64,000 nucleotides of DNA from NCBI GenBank assembly GCA_022410635.1, contig JAJVDF010000019.1:3224101-3288100 (forward strand), given 5' to 3'. Position numbers and translations under genes: made by a program. The notes under the pieces were generated by a model that saw only the letters and a program-made list of their open reading frames with translations, was not told the DNA's origin and searched no databases. Below, one piece after another: positions 1 to 12,984 of the stretch. Every line of letters starts with the position of its first letter. Positions within the stretch are counted from its first letter, which is position 1. This DNA comes from Tretioscincus oriximinensis. Its lineage: Eukaryota > Chordata > Lepidosauria > Squamata > Gymnophthalmidae.

Positions 1-40
1 ATGTACTACTTCCTAAAAAAAGATGAATTCATCCTAAGTA

Positions 41-95
41 AATAAGAACATACAGTAAGAAGAGCCCTGTTGAATCAGGCCAGAATATCCAAATG
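41..95 (+). repeat. fragment of AACATAAGA-type interspersed repeat
   Basis: It has the family's 5' phrase 'aagaacat ... agagccctgttgaatcaggcc', followed by unrelated sequence. The same opening is seen in fuller copies at 34.3 kb and, reversed, at 7.7 and 43.0 kb. Confidence 0.5.
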
Positions 96-2714
96 TAGCA
101 GAATAATTAAGTGAGGACAGTATGCAGCCACAGTCCAGATATTGACCAATAAAAATAACTATGAATTGAAAAATTTGAAATAGTTTTTTTCACAAATTGT
201 TGCTTTGCTTCTGCCGTGTTTGGAACATACCAGGTTAATCTGAGAGGCTATTTAAAAAGAGAGTAATAGATTAGTAGCAAAATAATGAAAGAAAATAGTA
301 AAAAATTAGAGCTCTTAAATGGGGGCCCAGAATATTGTCCAAATATCTTCACAAGTCCAGTTTTATAGATTGCGTCTCATCGGGCCAAATGCCAGAAATT
401 TTCTCCACCTTCTGTATTTTGCCCTCAGGCTACATTCCTCTGTTTTATCNCTCATAATTTTGATTCCAGATGAGCCATAAGAGATTGGAGAACAAAATCT
501 TTATCCCATAGTCTTCTCAGCAAGATCTTTTCTTCTGTACAAATGACATAGGGCCTAGTAAGAGGCCATTAGTAAGATAAATTGATCTCTTCAACTAGTT
601 TTGGCCTAATGCTGGCACAAGATGAAATACTGTAATATAGGCAAAGTAGAGTTTAAGAACCAGAAGAGAGATGTGGTAAAGCCAGTGGAAAATTATTATT
701 CTCATTAACAGACAAAACTAGGACAAACCTCTGGCCAGTGTTCCATCGTCAACATGTAAGCAATCTAACTTAAAATAAAAAGAAAGTATCTTCCTGAGCT
801 TTGGGAGGAATTAATATATTTTACACAAACATAAATGCAAATATATCCATTAATAATGAAAGGATTAAAAAAATTCTGTGTCTGCTTGTGCAGTGATAAG
901 AAGTCATGACTGTGAGAAGGATTTTAATTAAGACACAGTGTAAGTTATAGAAACTGAAAACAAAGAAACATGTAAATGGCTTTTCTTTTAATATAATATT
1001 CAGAACAAGAATGACACAATAGTGTAGATTAAGGGAATGGAGACTGTCTCCAGTGTAATAAAAGGTCCCTTCATTTCATATGAAATGAAAAGTAGGAAGT
1101 TAAGAACAAAGATGAAGAGTGGTTCAAAACAAATGGTGTTGGTAGATTGAGGACAGATCACTGTTGTGAAATTATGTGGAAGAAATTTTGTGTATTGGTG
1201 TTTTCTATAGAAGCTTTTCAGCTTGTATAGGTAATGCTTTATTAAAACGTCCTCTTTAACTATTTCTTGCATTGTGTAGTTTATGAAGTTTTTGATAGTG
1301 AAGGCCTTTTTACACTTGGTCTGAAAATAGCTTCAAGTGGATCATGGGAAGATGCTGTTTGCACTGAGGTCACCTGGAACTGTTTTTGCAATTCCTGCAC
1401 ATTCCTGAAGTTTATTGATCAAAAACAACTTAACAGTGGTTGAGACCTGTACCATTAAGAATATAGAGCAGAGTAAATGGGCACTTCCAGGTGTTGTGCT
1501 CAAATCCGATTCAACCTGTCCATATGCAAGACCCATCAATGCTGTCAATGCTGGACCAGGAAAAAAAGTGCAAATTTGACTAACTCTTGTTATTAAAAGG
1601 AAAAGAAGCATTTTTAGCTATTACATTCATAGACACGTTTCATTCATAGTAGTTGCTACATTCTGCAAAACAATCTGTTTGTGAAACAGCACATAAAATA
1701 GGGTAGATCTATGAGATCACTTTCTAATTTTCTACTAATCCTAAAGAGGCACATATTGATTCATTGTGATGTCACAAAATAAAAATACTGGGGGTAGATC
1801 TAGATTCTGTTTGATAGAATCAAAGACAAGCTTTATCTTTCTCTTGGTTCCTATCATAGAACTACTCAGTTTACATCTGCTATGGCCNTGGGTTAGGCAT
1901 GTGCTTTTAAACCGAATTCTTTCCTAAAGAACTGGATTAAATTGGGAGGTGGAGATTGCCTTCCTGGTTTTCAACCCAGTTCAAAACCAGTTCTTCTAGA
2001 ATAAAGATAATTTTAAAATATGTGTGTGACTACATTCTGTATCTCATTAAAGCTAAGCAATTACAGTTTTTTTTTAGGTTTGGCAGTGTTATGTAAAATC
2101 ATTAATTTTATTTTACAAATCAGAGGGATGACTCAAGAGTTCTTAGTGTCTGCCAAAAACTGCTTTAAATCTATATACCGTATATACTACAGTATATGTG
2201 GAATAATCAATTATCCAGGTTGCAGATTAATAGTGAAGTATAGAGTGATCATTACTGTGGTCACATAAAATAAAATAAGTCATATTGTCATGAATTGTAT
2301 GTCATATAAGGTAGTACATCATTTCACTCAGCCAAGGTGTTGCTGGGGGAAATGCTTGTCAGGAAGCCTTTGCTTAAATTGCAGTAACTTTATGGAATGT
2401 TGCTGGTTTTAGAAGTTACCTGGAAGTATTTTTGTTTAAATTGATGTTCCTCAGTGCGCAATTCTTTAGCATTTTTAATTTACATATTTTGATTTGTTTG
2501 TATTTTGTAAGATTTAATGTTGCATTTTAATAAATTAAAAGAGTGGGGTAAAAATATAAATTAAAAAAATNTTTTTTGTTGTTTTCATAGATGACCATAT
2601 TTCTTTGCCCCAAATATAACTGCTGATGTCCTTTAGATATCCTTGCTCTTGTAAAGTATATTTGGCACTCTTCCTTGTCCTTAATATCAACCCGGTGGAT
2701 AGAAGATTTCAAAG

Positions 2715-2823
2715 AGACGGCCATGTTAGTCCAAATCCAGGCAAATCTAACAAGGAGGTCTCATAGCAGTTTACAGACAAACAAGAAATGAACTTTTGGA
2801 GTAATGTCTACTTCTTTAGATGC
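2715..2823 (+). repeat. diverged copy of the repeat that forms the 56.8-kb palindrome
   Basis: It shares the opening 'ggccatgttagtc' and the closing 'tctacttctttagatgc' with the unit at 56.8 kb; the middle is diverged. It is a single copy in one orientation, unlike the inverted pair downstream. Confidence 0.4.
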
Positions 2824-2835
2824 CTTACGTGTAAG

Positions 2836-2990
2836 GTTGCCATACGTCCCGGGAAGGCAGGACAATCCCGGCTTTGGGGACTAAAATATAGTCCCCTCCG
2901 AGTTTTAAGAGAAAATCCCAGATTTTTACATTCCCCCATGCTGCATCAGGGAATATAAAAATCCAGGATTTTTAAAGGAAAGGAGCCATC
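2836..2990. repeat. possible hairpin repeat fragment with 'gtcccggg' motif
   Basis: G/C-rich pieces and an 8-bp stem (2,876-2,883 with 2,889-2,896, loop aaata). It resembles dispersed 'cgtcccgg ... atcccgg' repeats, but I cannot name a family. Confidence 0.25.
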
Positions 2991-3203
2991 AGAGCTGACG
3001 GCTGCAGCCCGAGTAACGCTTCCCAGGGTCCTGAAAGGAACCTTGGAACGTGCCATAGCTGATCCTCTGCTGGAGACGGGGTTTCGGGCCTGCTGTCAGG
3101 CAAAGTGTGGCAACTTGCCTCTAGCAGAGGAAAAACGCTTGGGGTTTTGACAGGAGAACAGAGCTTTTGTGTGGCTCTGTTCTGCCTGTCTCACCACAAG
3201 TGT

Positions 3204-3253
3204 CTGTATGCATGCATGTGTGTGTGCATGTGCGTGTGTGTGTGTATGCGTGT
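3204..3253. repeat. imperfect GT/ATGT microsatellite
   Basis: About 50 bp of alternating purine-pyrimidine (gtgtgtgtgcatgtgcgtgtg and similar) directly before a dispersed repeat. The open frames across it are artefacts. Confidence 0.85.
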
Positions 3254-3445
3254 GAACCATACTGGAACAGGCCACAGCCCATCTAGTCCAGCATTCTGTC
3301 TCACACAAAGGCCCACCAGATATATCTGGGCAGTGGTATTTCAGGAATCCTGCCTGTTGCTCCATCCCGGAGCCAACATCCAGACATCCATCCTAGTACC
3401 CATTTATACCCTTGATGTCCATAAACCTGTCTATAATCTCAATTG
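3254..3445 (+). repeat. AACATAAGA-type interspersed repeat
   Basis: It contains the family phrases 'cccatctagtccagcattctgtctcacac', split over adjoining bases, 'aggaatcctgcctgttgctccat' and 'catttatacccttg', in the same order as the longer copy at 34.3 kb. The 5' end is replaced by the GT microsatellite. Confidence 0.7.
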
Positions 3446-4059
3446 ATGAATTGCAGGTCATTGGTTCCCCATGCTGGCCTCTTCGTTTTGCATTTTTACT
3501 AATCTTTAAGCCTTGCAGGTATTCATACAGCATGATTTACAGTATAATGTAAGAGTTTGTTTATGCACATAGAATACCTCTCTAAAGAAGATGGCAATTT
3601 TGGTGCTATATTTTAGGATATAGCATCCAAATGACTGTACAGGTGTGATATATGGCTTGACCTGAACATATAGAGTGTTTATCATCACATCAGACAACAA
3701 ATGCAATACAAGAAAATTTCCTCCACTGTTCTCCCCCACCCCTCCTTCAGTAAATGTCTTATTTGAATTTCCTTTGGTTTTATTGATAACTCATGAATTA
3801 TATGAGTTATGACTCAGCCACCATTGCCCAAAGAACAAATCAAAATAAGCTCGCTTCCTAATATAAAATAGCTTCATCAATTGCTGGAGGATGTTTTTAT
3901 GGACTTTTCACAGCTCTTTATATGTTGACTTCCTTTTAGCAAAGATGGCTATATCAGCCCTCTATCTCATAAATAATCAGTTTGCTTGAGACAACTTTGC
4001 CACAAAGCTATTACCACTGATTTAGAGTCCCATCCTAAAACCTGGGGTAGCACTTGGGA

Positions 4060-4240
4060 CCTTTCACGGGTGTGAAAAAGTCATTTCCCCTTCAGGTGCA
4101 GCAAGTGTCTGATACCTGGTGGAAAGTCCTCTTTTCTATAACCAATACTGTATGCGGTTTTATCATATTCATAATATCCTTTAAACTTCTAACTGAATTG
4201 TATCCATATGTTAAATTGCTATATATATATTTAAAAACCA
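4060..4240 (+). repeat. unnamed dispersed repeat, copy 1
   Basis: The segment around 'gtgtgaaaaagtcattt ... ggtgcagca' recurs in reverse complement near 24,520-24,570, so it is a dispersed family. No coding sense. Confidence 0.4.
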
Positions 4241-4244
4241 CTGC

Positions 4245-4400
4245 TAAGATGCCCTGGCAGCCAGGGCCAGCTCCTAAAGGCACACCCCCTCCAGGTAAAT
4301 AAGTGTTTTTTTAAAAAAATAAAATAATAATAACAGCAACACCATTAGGAGGATCTGGCTACCAGAGCTGGCTCCTAAATGCACCTCCCAGTTTAAATAA
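4245..4400. repeat. diverged tandem pair of about 97-bp period
   Basis: 'ctggcagccagggccagctcctaaaggcac' (split) near 4,254 is echoed by 'ctggctaccagagctggctcctaaatgcac' near 4,352, each leading into an AAATA-rich tail. This may be two SINE-like units. Confidence 0.5.
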
Positions 4401-4433
4401 ATAAATACATACATAATAAATAAATAAATAAAT
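4394..4433. repeat. AAAT microsatellite
   Basis: About 40 bp of taaa/tacata units. Likely the tail of the adjacent repeat. Confidence 0.8.
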
Positions 4434-7400
4434 TTTAATTATTATATATTAAATAGATTTCCTGCCAGAAAACTCCGGGGGGTGGGGGATTTACTGCCCA
4501 GGAACATCATAAACCCAAAATACAGTCCTGATAGCCATTAAAGGCCCAAAACTTTATCAAGGATTTTGTGTGGAACTCTACACATATTCCTTAATAGGTG
4601 TGTGGAAAATCCATTTTTCCCCCTCCCAGATATTGTATATGTGCATAAGATCTGGCAGGGATGTCCTTGATATGGTTTCTATTTAGTTATTAAATTTATT
4701 GGTTGCCTCCATTTCTGACATTTCTGTGTATCATACGTATTGGCTTGCAGAGAAATGTATATTACTTATGCATGGTCCGCTGACTAAAGAGTATAACTGT
4801 GAACGATATGTAACAAGCTGGTGGCCTCACTAGATGGATAATTTCATTAGGCCTTGTGGGACATCTGATGTATGCAGAGGGAAATGTATTCATTGGTTTG
4901 GGCCTAGTTAGAAACTATATATAAAGGGAAAGCCTTACTAGAGCACTTATTGCTGATGTACTTTGGGCTGAATAATAAAGTCATTTTCATTTTTTTACAT
5001 TGGGATGTAGATGTAGTACCTAGATAGCTTGCTTTTTATCAAATGAAAGTAAGCTGATTTATTCCCATGGCAAAAAACCTGGTGTTTTTACATATATATC
5101 TGTAAATGTTAACATCAAATTGCTCATGTTGAACAATGTTATATTTAGCTACCAGTGTGAAGATGTTTTGATATAAAGATAATAAATGAGCTCAGCTTGT
5201 ATCAAGAGACAGTGTAAAGTCCTAGATAAGAAGTGGATCAAAAGGAGCTTAGAAATGTTAGCATCCNCATACCACAGTCTCAGATCCACATTAAAGGCCA
5301 GAAAATATCCTTCCAAAGAATAATAGTGTGGTGTAGAGACACACTGGGAACAGCAGTGCTCACATGCTACCATTTCAATGTCGCTTTTGAACTATTTTCT
5401 TAATATGTGGATGTATTCTCAGTTTCATTCAATGTGATATCAGACTAGATCTATTCCATGCATGGAAAGATAAATTGCTTGAAGATGCTACAGTGTGTCC
5501 CTCATGTCCTCATCCACTTCTAATCCAACTTTCCTATTTTAAAAAGTTTATAGGGGAGGGGTCTTGGGGGAAAACGCCTTTTCTTGCAAAACATTTCTCA
5601 AACTGCCTCCAGACTGCTCCCTTTTTAAGCATTATTTCCTTTTATTGTGTGATAAAAGAATAACACGGCCATTTTGAGCAAGCTAATCCTCTTTGCTGGA
5701 CTTTCTGAACTAAGAGTAACATGGCTAGTTCTCTAAAATTTCCATTTTTATCAATCTACGTGCACAATTATTTTGACAATTTATACTTGAAATTTCATGA
5801 AACTTTATTTTGCATAATGTGTTATATGCAGAACTATTTGTATGCTACTGTATAGTTTGCTGGTAACATTGGATCCTCTGTCTCGTGATGATTTTTGTGA
5901 GAATATCTGTGGATATGTAAACAGATATTTAGTCATACTAAGGACACAATGTTTTATCTACCATTTAATAGATTAATTTATCAACCATTTTAATTTATCT
6001 ACCATTTATCATACATTTAATGATTACAGTTGCAGATTGAAGTTTTAAAAATGTTCCAGGAACATCCTGGTTCCTTTACCAAATTGCCACCAACACTCGT
6101 GGGCCCTTCAGTTATTGTATTCATAGTTCTAAATCTCTTCATCTTCTCTTTAATTTACATTTTCCAATTAATGTTCCAGGTAAAAGATTCTGTAATTCAC
6201 GGATGATGAATTTGTTCTAAACTTCACACACATGCATACATATTTTCTCCAGCTTCTACTCACACTGATAATGCTTTATAGAATTATGTGTGCATAGATA
6301 AAGCTACAGGGTATTCCAGGTGGTCTGCTGTTTCAACAGGTCTCAGAATGAAACAAATATAAGCACTTGAAAGGATGTTCTCGTAATGACCAGAAGAAGT
6401 CTTAAGACCATTCAGGCATACAGTACAGTACAAGGGGCATTCTTAGAAGATACATAAAAGCAGGACTGATGATGGAAAAGGAGCCGGGCCTCTGCATCGT
6501 TTCTTGTCCTCTTCCTGCATCATTTTATAGAGGCAACAGGAGAAAATGGCACTAAAGGACTACAGCAGTGAATTAATGTCATTTTCATTTTATAAGTATT
6601 ATCCTTCCTTAATTCAAATTTGAGTTGGAATTATATATCAGCAATTTGCAAGCTAATTCTAGGATTTGAAGCATTCTAGTAGTGAACACTTGCATACTTT
6701 AAATGATGATGCTTTGTGATATCTATTCTTTTGTTTCTTTGCCCATTCCAAAATGAAAACTAAGCACTGCAATACAGTGATTTCTTTGTTGTTTTTCCTA
6801 TCCCAAGCATGGATTCTAGGCATGTTTGTGAATTCCATATTGTTGTTGTTGTCATCAGTGATAGCCTGTGGATACCATCTTATAGGTGTGCAACTACCTA
6901 CTAGAGGGTCAAGAGAATGGTAATTTCTCTTACTTGTGGTATTATTTGGTTTACCCCAGGTAAATCAGCTTGGGGATCTGGCTATGGGGGTTTCAGCACT
7001 GCCAAACAGCCAGATGGTACTGACAAAAAGACAGAGCAGCATTCTTTGGAGTGCTGCCATGTTAGGGGAGCTCCCTGAGAAAAAAAGAAGCCTGCTTCCC
7101 ANCATCATACATACAGGGATTCTTTCTGCCCCCCAGAAACCCTGAAAAAATCCAAACTTGACATCCCTGTCTGATCCCAGAAGATGAAGTCAATGTCTTA
7201 TTTCTGGGATCCTGGCAGGCACACCATATCTACTGGCTGTTAAGCCTGCAACTGCAGCCATGTCTTTCACCACTGGAGACATAAAAAATGTGGATGAAGA
7301 CTCCCAAAGCTTCACCTTGTGTTTTGCAGACTTTGCCCACATTTTAAACATGGCTCTGAGCATAATTTTGAGGCAACTGGAGCTGCCGAGATCTCTCTAT

Positions 7401-7604
7401 CTACTAAAGAGGGAGCTCGGTGGATCTGGATGCCTCACCCTGACTTTGACAGCCATTGCATTTGCAGGTGTAGACTGCTAGATCGGGCACGAGACAGCCT
7501 GAGTCACTGAGCTCCCNTTTCTGTCTGCTAGACAGCCTCTGCCCACATTTGAATGCAGCTATTGGTGCAGTTTGGATGGTCTGAAATGTCATTTGCAGGC
7601 AGTC

Positions 7605-7745
7605 AAGAGCAAGTGAAGATTTTGCTTTCTTCTGCTTCAGACTGCCCATGTGCAATTAGTGGGGCACTGCGTAAAACAAAATGCTGGACTAGGTGGGCTC
7701 CAGCCCAATTCAGCAGGGCTCCTCTTATGTTCTTATGTTGTTCTA
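7605..7745 (-). repeat. AACATAAGA-type interspersed repeat, antisense
   Basis: The reverse complement gives 'aacataagaacataagaggagccctgctgaattgggc', read over its two halves, then 'gtccagcat' and 'cacatgggcagtctgaag', matching the 34.3- and 22.3-kb copies. Confidence 0.75.
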
Positions 7746-7805
7746 TGGTCCTCTTCTCGTTTTGCCTTCCATCTTTCTCAGCATCATGGTATTTTATAAT
7801 GAACT

Positions 7806-8078
7806 TGCATCTTCCCCTCGTCTTTCTCCTCTTCCTCCTCTTTTTCTTCTTTTCCTTCTTTTTCTTTATCCTCCTCTTCTTCCTCTTTACTTCTTCTTCC
7901 TTTTCTACTTCCTTTTCCTAACTCCTTTCTCCCTCCATCTCCATCCCTCTCCTCCCCTCTCTCCTCCTCCCTCCCCTTTCCTCCCCTCCTCTCCCCTTCC
8001 CCTCTTTCCTTCCACCCTTCCCCTCCTTCCTCCCACCATTCATCCTCTTCTTCCTCTTCCTTTTCCTCTTCCAGTGCT
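7806..8078. repeat. long polypyrimidine/polypurine tract
   Basis: About 270 bp almost purely C/T on the + strand (ctcctcttcc-type units), passing from T-rich to C-rich and back. Open frames on both strands (P/L/S-rich on one, E/K/G-rich on the other) are composition artefacts. It can in principle form triplex (H-DNA). Confidence 0.9.
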
Positions 8079-8299
8079 GCCATGTTTGTTTCTGCGGTCA
8101 AATCTGCCCCCAGTTGGTCAACCATCTGTCCAATCCGGGGGGGGGGGGGCATTTCTGGCCTTGCTTGTACTTCTGGTGTACTCTTTCCTTTTAGTGTCTT
8201 CTTATTATGTGTCCAATATATTTGTGTTTCAACTTCAATGCTATTTTCCCCCTCCACCTTCAGATACTGAATGTTACAGTTTTAAAATGTAAATTTTGC

Positions 8300-8375
8300 A
8301 CTTTTTTTTTGTTGCCTCCCCGAGACCTTCGGGTATGGGGCGGGGTATAAATGTAAATAAATAAATGAATATTTG
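8300..8375 (+). mobile_element. L2/SINE 3' tail
   Basis: 'gagaccttcgggtatggggcggggtataa' (split) followed by taaataaataaatg is the same 3' tail seen at 33.1, 34.1 and 49.7 kb. Only the tail is present. Confidence 0.7.
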
Positions 8376-8532
8376 TGCTTACAGTGAACCATCAGGTTTG
8401 AGCTCCATTAACATCTCCTTGCTATCAAATGGATTTTCAAACGTTTTCTCCAATATCACCACCCAAAAGTGTCAAAACTTTGGTGCTCAATCTTCCATTC
8501 AGTCCATTCAGTTATCACTACCATATTACTGA

Positions 8533-8626
8533 GGCCCTGTCCACAAGGAGCCTTATCCTGCCACAGTGGATAGCCAAGCTGTGTCCTGAGATGTTACCCA
8601 GAATAAGGCTCTGTTTGGACAGAGCC
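8533..8626. mobile_element. short hairpin MITE, PIF/Harbinger-like
   Basis: A 94-bp unit with inverted ends GGCCCTGTCC ... GGACAGAGCC extending about 28 bp inward with few mismatches, flanked by TGA and TAA (a near TWA-type 3-bp duplication). No coding capacity. A partial relative lies at 20,550-20,616. Confidence 0.55.
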
Positions 8627-9665
8627 TAACGCTGCATTCAGACATTTAAAATGAACAAAATGTAAAGCTGTAATGTGTATAAAATTACCAAATGTATTAT
8701 TTTCACTCGATGATTTGGCATTAAGAAATGCTGTCAATTTACTCTTAAGAAACCATATTCTGAGGAAGTAAGGGAGCAGTTTTGAAGCTTATGACTAGTA
8801 ACTTAAACTATTTTTCTTCAGGGCTCACCATCTGAGCATTGCCATNACCATGTATAAAAGATGTGAATGTTACAGATGTAGAATGACACACATTTCATAT
8901 TATGAACCTATTTGAAATGATTAGAAAGCTTTTAATGAGCTGTCAGCAAATTGATTTTATGACGTTGTAGAAAGAGAAACAGGAATGTAGAATTGGTCTT
9001 TTATAATTGTCACAATCACTCTTTTCAATAGGAGCTTATCCAAAGGCATTTTGTCCTCTTTGTAGTTCTAAGCTGACATCAATGAAATGTCCAGTGAGAG
9101 GAATTCACATATCACTCTCACAAGACATCTCTTTATGACAACTTATCTTGTGACAAAAACAGTCAAATTGCATTTGGAAATTTGAACCAGTTGACTCCAT
9201 CAATGTTCTCATTGTAAAGTAAAAGCAGATGCTTCTGACATTTTTGTTTGTCTCCTTCCTCCCCATCCTCCCATTTTTTAATTTTAATTAAATNCTGTCC
9301 CCACAGTATCACTATGCTAGTCCCATCTCTCCTCCTTTTCTATGTTTGTGCTTTAAGATGATGATGATGATAACTTTATGTTGTTGTTCATTTGAAAACT
9401 TTATTAATTCATTTTACTGATTTGTTTTTTTTTTGTTTTAAAAGAGAGAGTTGCTTTTAGTACTTGAGATTGGTTATGCTTTTACATGATGATGGTAAAA
9501 TCCAGAGCAGAGTTGGGAGCAACAAGAGTATCTCCTGCAATAGATGATATCATGTACCCTTGCATAAGATCTAAGATCTTCTTTCCCTGGGGGCAGCCAT
9601 TTTATCAAAAGNGACATATTTTGATGTGACTTCTGGTGTTTACTCATGGGCAGTGGTGCCCAGAG

Positions 9666-9702
9666 TGATATCACTTCCTGTCGTGCACAGGAAGTGACAT
9701 CA
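9666..9702. repeat. 16-bp inverted repeat with ETS-like cores
   Basis: tgatatcacttcctgt is mirrored by acaggaagtgacatca with a 5-nt loop, one mismatch. Each arm holds a GGAA core. The host element is unknown. Confidence 0.7.
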
Positions 9703-11848
9703 TAAAAAGATAAATGGGGCTGCACCATGTTTTTTGGNCTCCCTGTCCAATATCTGGCTTCCAGGGATATAATGACGGGTTGTAGACCAAGGTTAACGCC
9801 CAAATTCTGTATGCTTTCCATCCAGCCAGCACTACCCACATTGGTGCAAGCATCCAGCACCTTCCCCAGACCCCACTTACGTGCTATGGCAAGTCTTAAC
9901 TTTGGCTTTGAAAGCAATGGAAACAGAGAAAAATACTCTTTCATCCCAGCTCATTGCATCAGAGCTGACATGATATCCACCAAAAGGAAAGTTTTTAAAA
10001 TGCTCCAGCACTGTCAGTGGTAAAATTAAGACTTTAAAAGTGGCATTCAAGGGCAGGAAGGAAGGCCTACTTTGCACTCTTCCAAAACCTGTATCTGGGA
10101 AACTCTTTTGACTCCACCCCTAGGAAAATGAACTCTCATAAAAAGGTATCCACCAGTAGCACATAGCTCCATTANGCCATAGAGCTTTTTCATTTCATTA
10201 TTGAGCTCTCATATCCCAAAGTATGAAGTATATGAATGCTTTTAAGGGAAAACTCTCATTCTTTGGCTCATCCATTTTCTAATTATACATAAAACCTTAG
10301 AGATAGTTTATTCTGGGTTCACAATTAGTACTTTTTATTGGGATTACTATTTATGTTGTTGTTATTTATTTTTCTTTTAATGCAGAATAATCTTTCCAAT
10401 TTAGCTTTATGGGTTGCGTGTTCTACTGATGTCAGCTCAGACAAAATGGAAAATATAATTGCGTGCACAATGAAGGTGACATAGATTTCATTCTTTAACT
10501 CTTAAAAAGATTAGGAATAACCAGACAGCTGTCCATTACCTTGCAATGGAACTCTTGGGCTCTCTATCCACAAACTATACTAGAATTTGAAGAAGAGCCA
10601 AGAAGACCATAGGATAAAAAGCAGTACAGAAATACAAATAAACAAACAATTCAGACTGCATTCAGATGATGTTTTAGGGAGTCATTATACGCTAATGTCA
10701 TAATAGCTTATTTGTCACACATGTTCTGGCAGCCTGTTGAAATGCTTTTTTCTCGTAGTTCTTTTTTTTCTTTTTTAAAAAAACTTTGAAAATGCTGCTT
10801 TCTCTGTAGTGGTTCTAAAACACAGTGTTAGCTATGCCTACACTGGAATTGTCATTGTATTTCAGTAAGAATATTCACTGCAGAAAATATGTTTCCATTA
10901 GTTAATCAAGGTGGAAATATGGATCATCCACTCAGAAGTGGAGCATTAAAAAGGACAATAGGGGGTATTTGAGGGAAAGCAAACATATCCTGTTGGGCAA
11001 AGGAAAGTCTTGTATAAAAATACTAAAATAATTGTGCAGCTTGACTTCATGGTCCTTTGTGTGCATTCCTCTCACCAGCTTTGCCAGTTCTGCACAGATT
11101 TTGGAGGTAAGTATGCACAGACAGGCAATTGGGTTTTGCCAGGTTTTCACCACCTTGCATGTTTTACCACATCGTGTTACCAGGCCAAAGCTAACAATGT
11201 ATGCTTCTTACTATAATTTGAAAGGAAATATCAGTAACAGCAAAAAGGCAACAGTCTAGATATAGCCTTACTCTATTTTATTTTAAATGGTGGTACTTTC
11301 AAAGATCAAAGGAACCACTTCGGTAGACATAATTGTGCAATGTGATAGAAACTCAACAGGCACTTTGAAGACCATGCTCCTAGCATGAAATTTGCAGTTA
11401 TTGTGCTTACTGGCAGTTTAAAACTGTGCACATTAGGAGCTACAGCTATTTTTCTAAGCTGAACATTGTTTTGTTTGCAGCCTTTATTAATTGGATGAAT
11501 CACTGCANTTGGGTATTTTTCTCTTGTGACATGCTGGGCAAATATTATTCCTGCAATGCCTTAGTTTCTCCTAATTGCAGATTTTAGTTTACTTGTCTAT
11601 GAAACTTCTATAATAATATACTTATCTCCTTCACAGGGGTATTGTGAAGCTTAATGAATTAATTCTGGAAAGTGCTTGAGATCTGCAGATTATAGGTGTG
11701 AAACAATTAATTATTGCTCTCATGCTTATTCTCCCTAAATATTCTGGCAACTCTAAAATTGTTTTTCACTAAAAGAAATAAATCTAGATTTCAGTGGTTA
11801 AATATAAACATTAGAAATAGTATAATAAACATAATGTACATTTACTAT

Positions 11849-12150
11849 ATGGATAGCTCAGTCGCTAAGGAATCCGTCTCTCATCTGNNNGATGGGGTTT
11901 TGAAATGCTGTGTCAGATGTGGGGAGGGATGAGGACCTTCCACTAGCCTGTAACTCTAGCCAAACCAGCTATTTGAAAGCATGAATTGCAAGAAATTGCA
12001 ACTGACTGCAAGTAGATACACTGGANCCACCACAGCCTGGTGGGGAAGGTAGAATGTAAGCCTTCAGGCAAAAATACCCTTGTAAGCCGCTTTGAGTTCC
12101 TTTGAACGGTGAGAAAAGCGGAGTATAAGAACCCAGTATTTCTTCTTCTA
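11849..12150 (+). mobile_element. tRNA-Lys-like headed SINE with L2-type tail
   Basis: The head 'ggatagctcagtcgctaagg ... catctg' matches the D-arm/A-box region of tRNA-Lys (TAGCTCAGTCG) and is followed by an unresolved NNN. A roughly 200-bp body follows, then the tail 'gtaagccgctttgagttcc ... agcggagtataag' with a ttcttcttct end. It would be Pol III transcribed when active; here it is diverged. Confidence 0.6.
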
Positions 12151-12984
12151 ATGCAGATCTTTTTTGCTAATTTGTATTGGACTAGTATTTTTTTTTTGAA
12201 TGCTGAACTTATCCCCTCAAGTAGCATAAAACACAAGATCGTTCTTGTTCATTTATGCCCTCCTGTTTGGACAATGATTGTCATTCTACCTACTGGCAGT
12301 ATTTGATATAGCTATTGTTAGAGTGTGTCCAAATACACACTATGGTTGTGCCATAAGAGATCATCATATAATAAATAGTTTGTGATAATTGCTTCATTGC
12401 CCAGATGACTACTGAGAATGTGCACTGGTACTGCACATTCAAGTATTTCAGCACAAAATACTTGGATGTGCATGATTGGCGTCATTTGCATGGACTCCCA
12501 CATCCCATGCTTTCCTTGGGCTATTCCAGCATGAATGCCACTGAAAAGAACAACAATGTACATTCTCAGAGTGACTTAGCATACATGTTTAAACTCACAA
12601 CTTTCCTGAAACTATAATGGGAATGTCAGGCATAATTGTTCATGGGGAGAAAAAGCAATCCAAAGGACTGTACTCATGTATGGTTGGTTTCTGGATTATA
12701 ATGAAATGGGCCAGCAGACAATACACATAGTCCAGGAGTACTCCTCACATCTGGGAAAGGGCAGTAACAGTCAATCACAGGGGTGAAAGGGGCAGGTTGT
12801 GTCCCTTATTGCCAATTGCTGACCGAGTGAAGGCAGCCTTAATCATGAGTTACTTTACCCACTCTCTCTCTTCTCAATCCTTTTACTGTTGTTGGGTCTG
12901 TTTTGTATCTGTCCAGGGTAAGAAGGCTCATTTTAAGAAAATAGGGAAAGTATTTCAGTCANGTGTCTGATTTATTTCAAAAGG

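Noticed and set aside
7693..8292. Long P/L/S-rich frame on + and E/K/G-rich frame on - (7,784-8,257)
   Set aside because: Both arise from the C/T tract, which rarely forms stop codons. No domain, promoter or splice context.
11079..11106. Possible 28-nt micro-exon with good acceptor and gtaagt donor
   Set aside because: Length is not a multiple of three, it has no EGF pattern, and such pairs are expected by chance.
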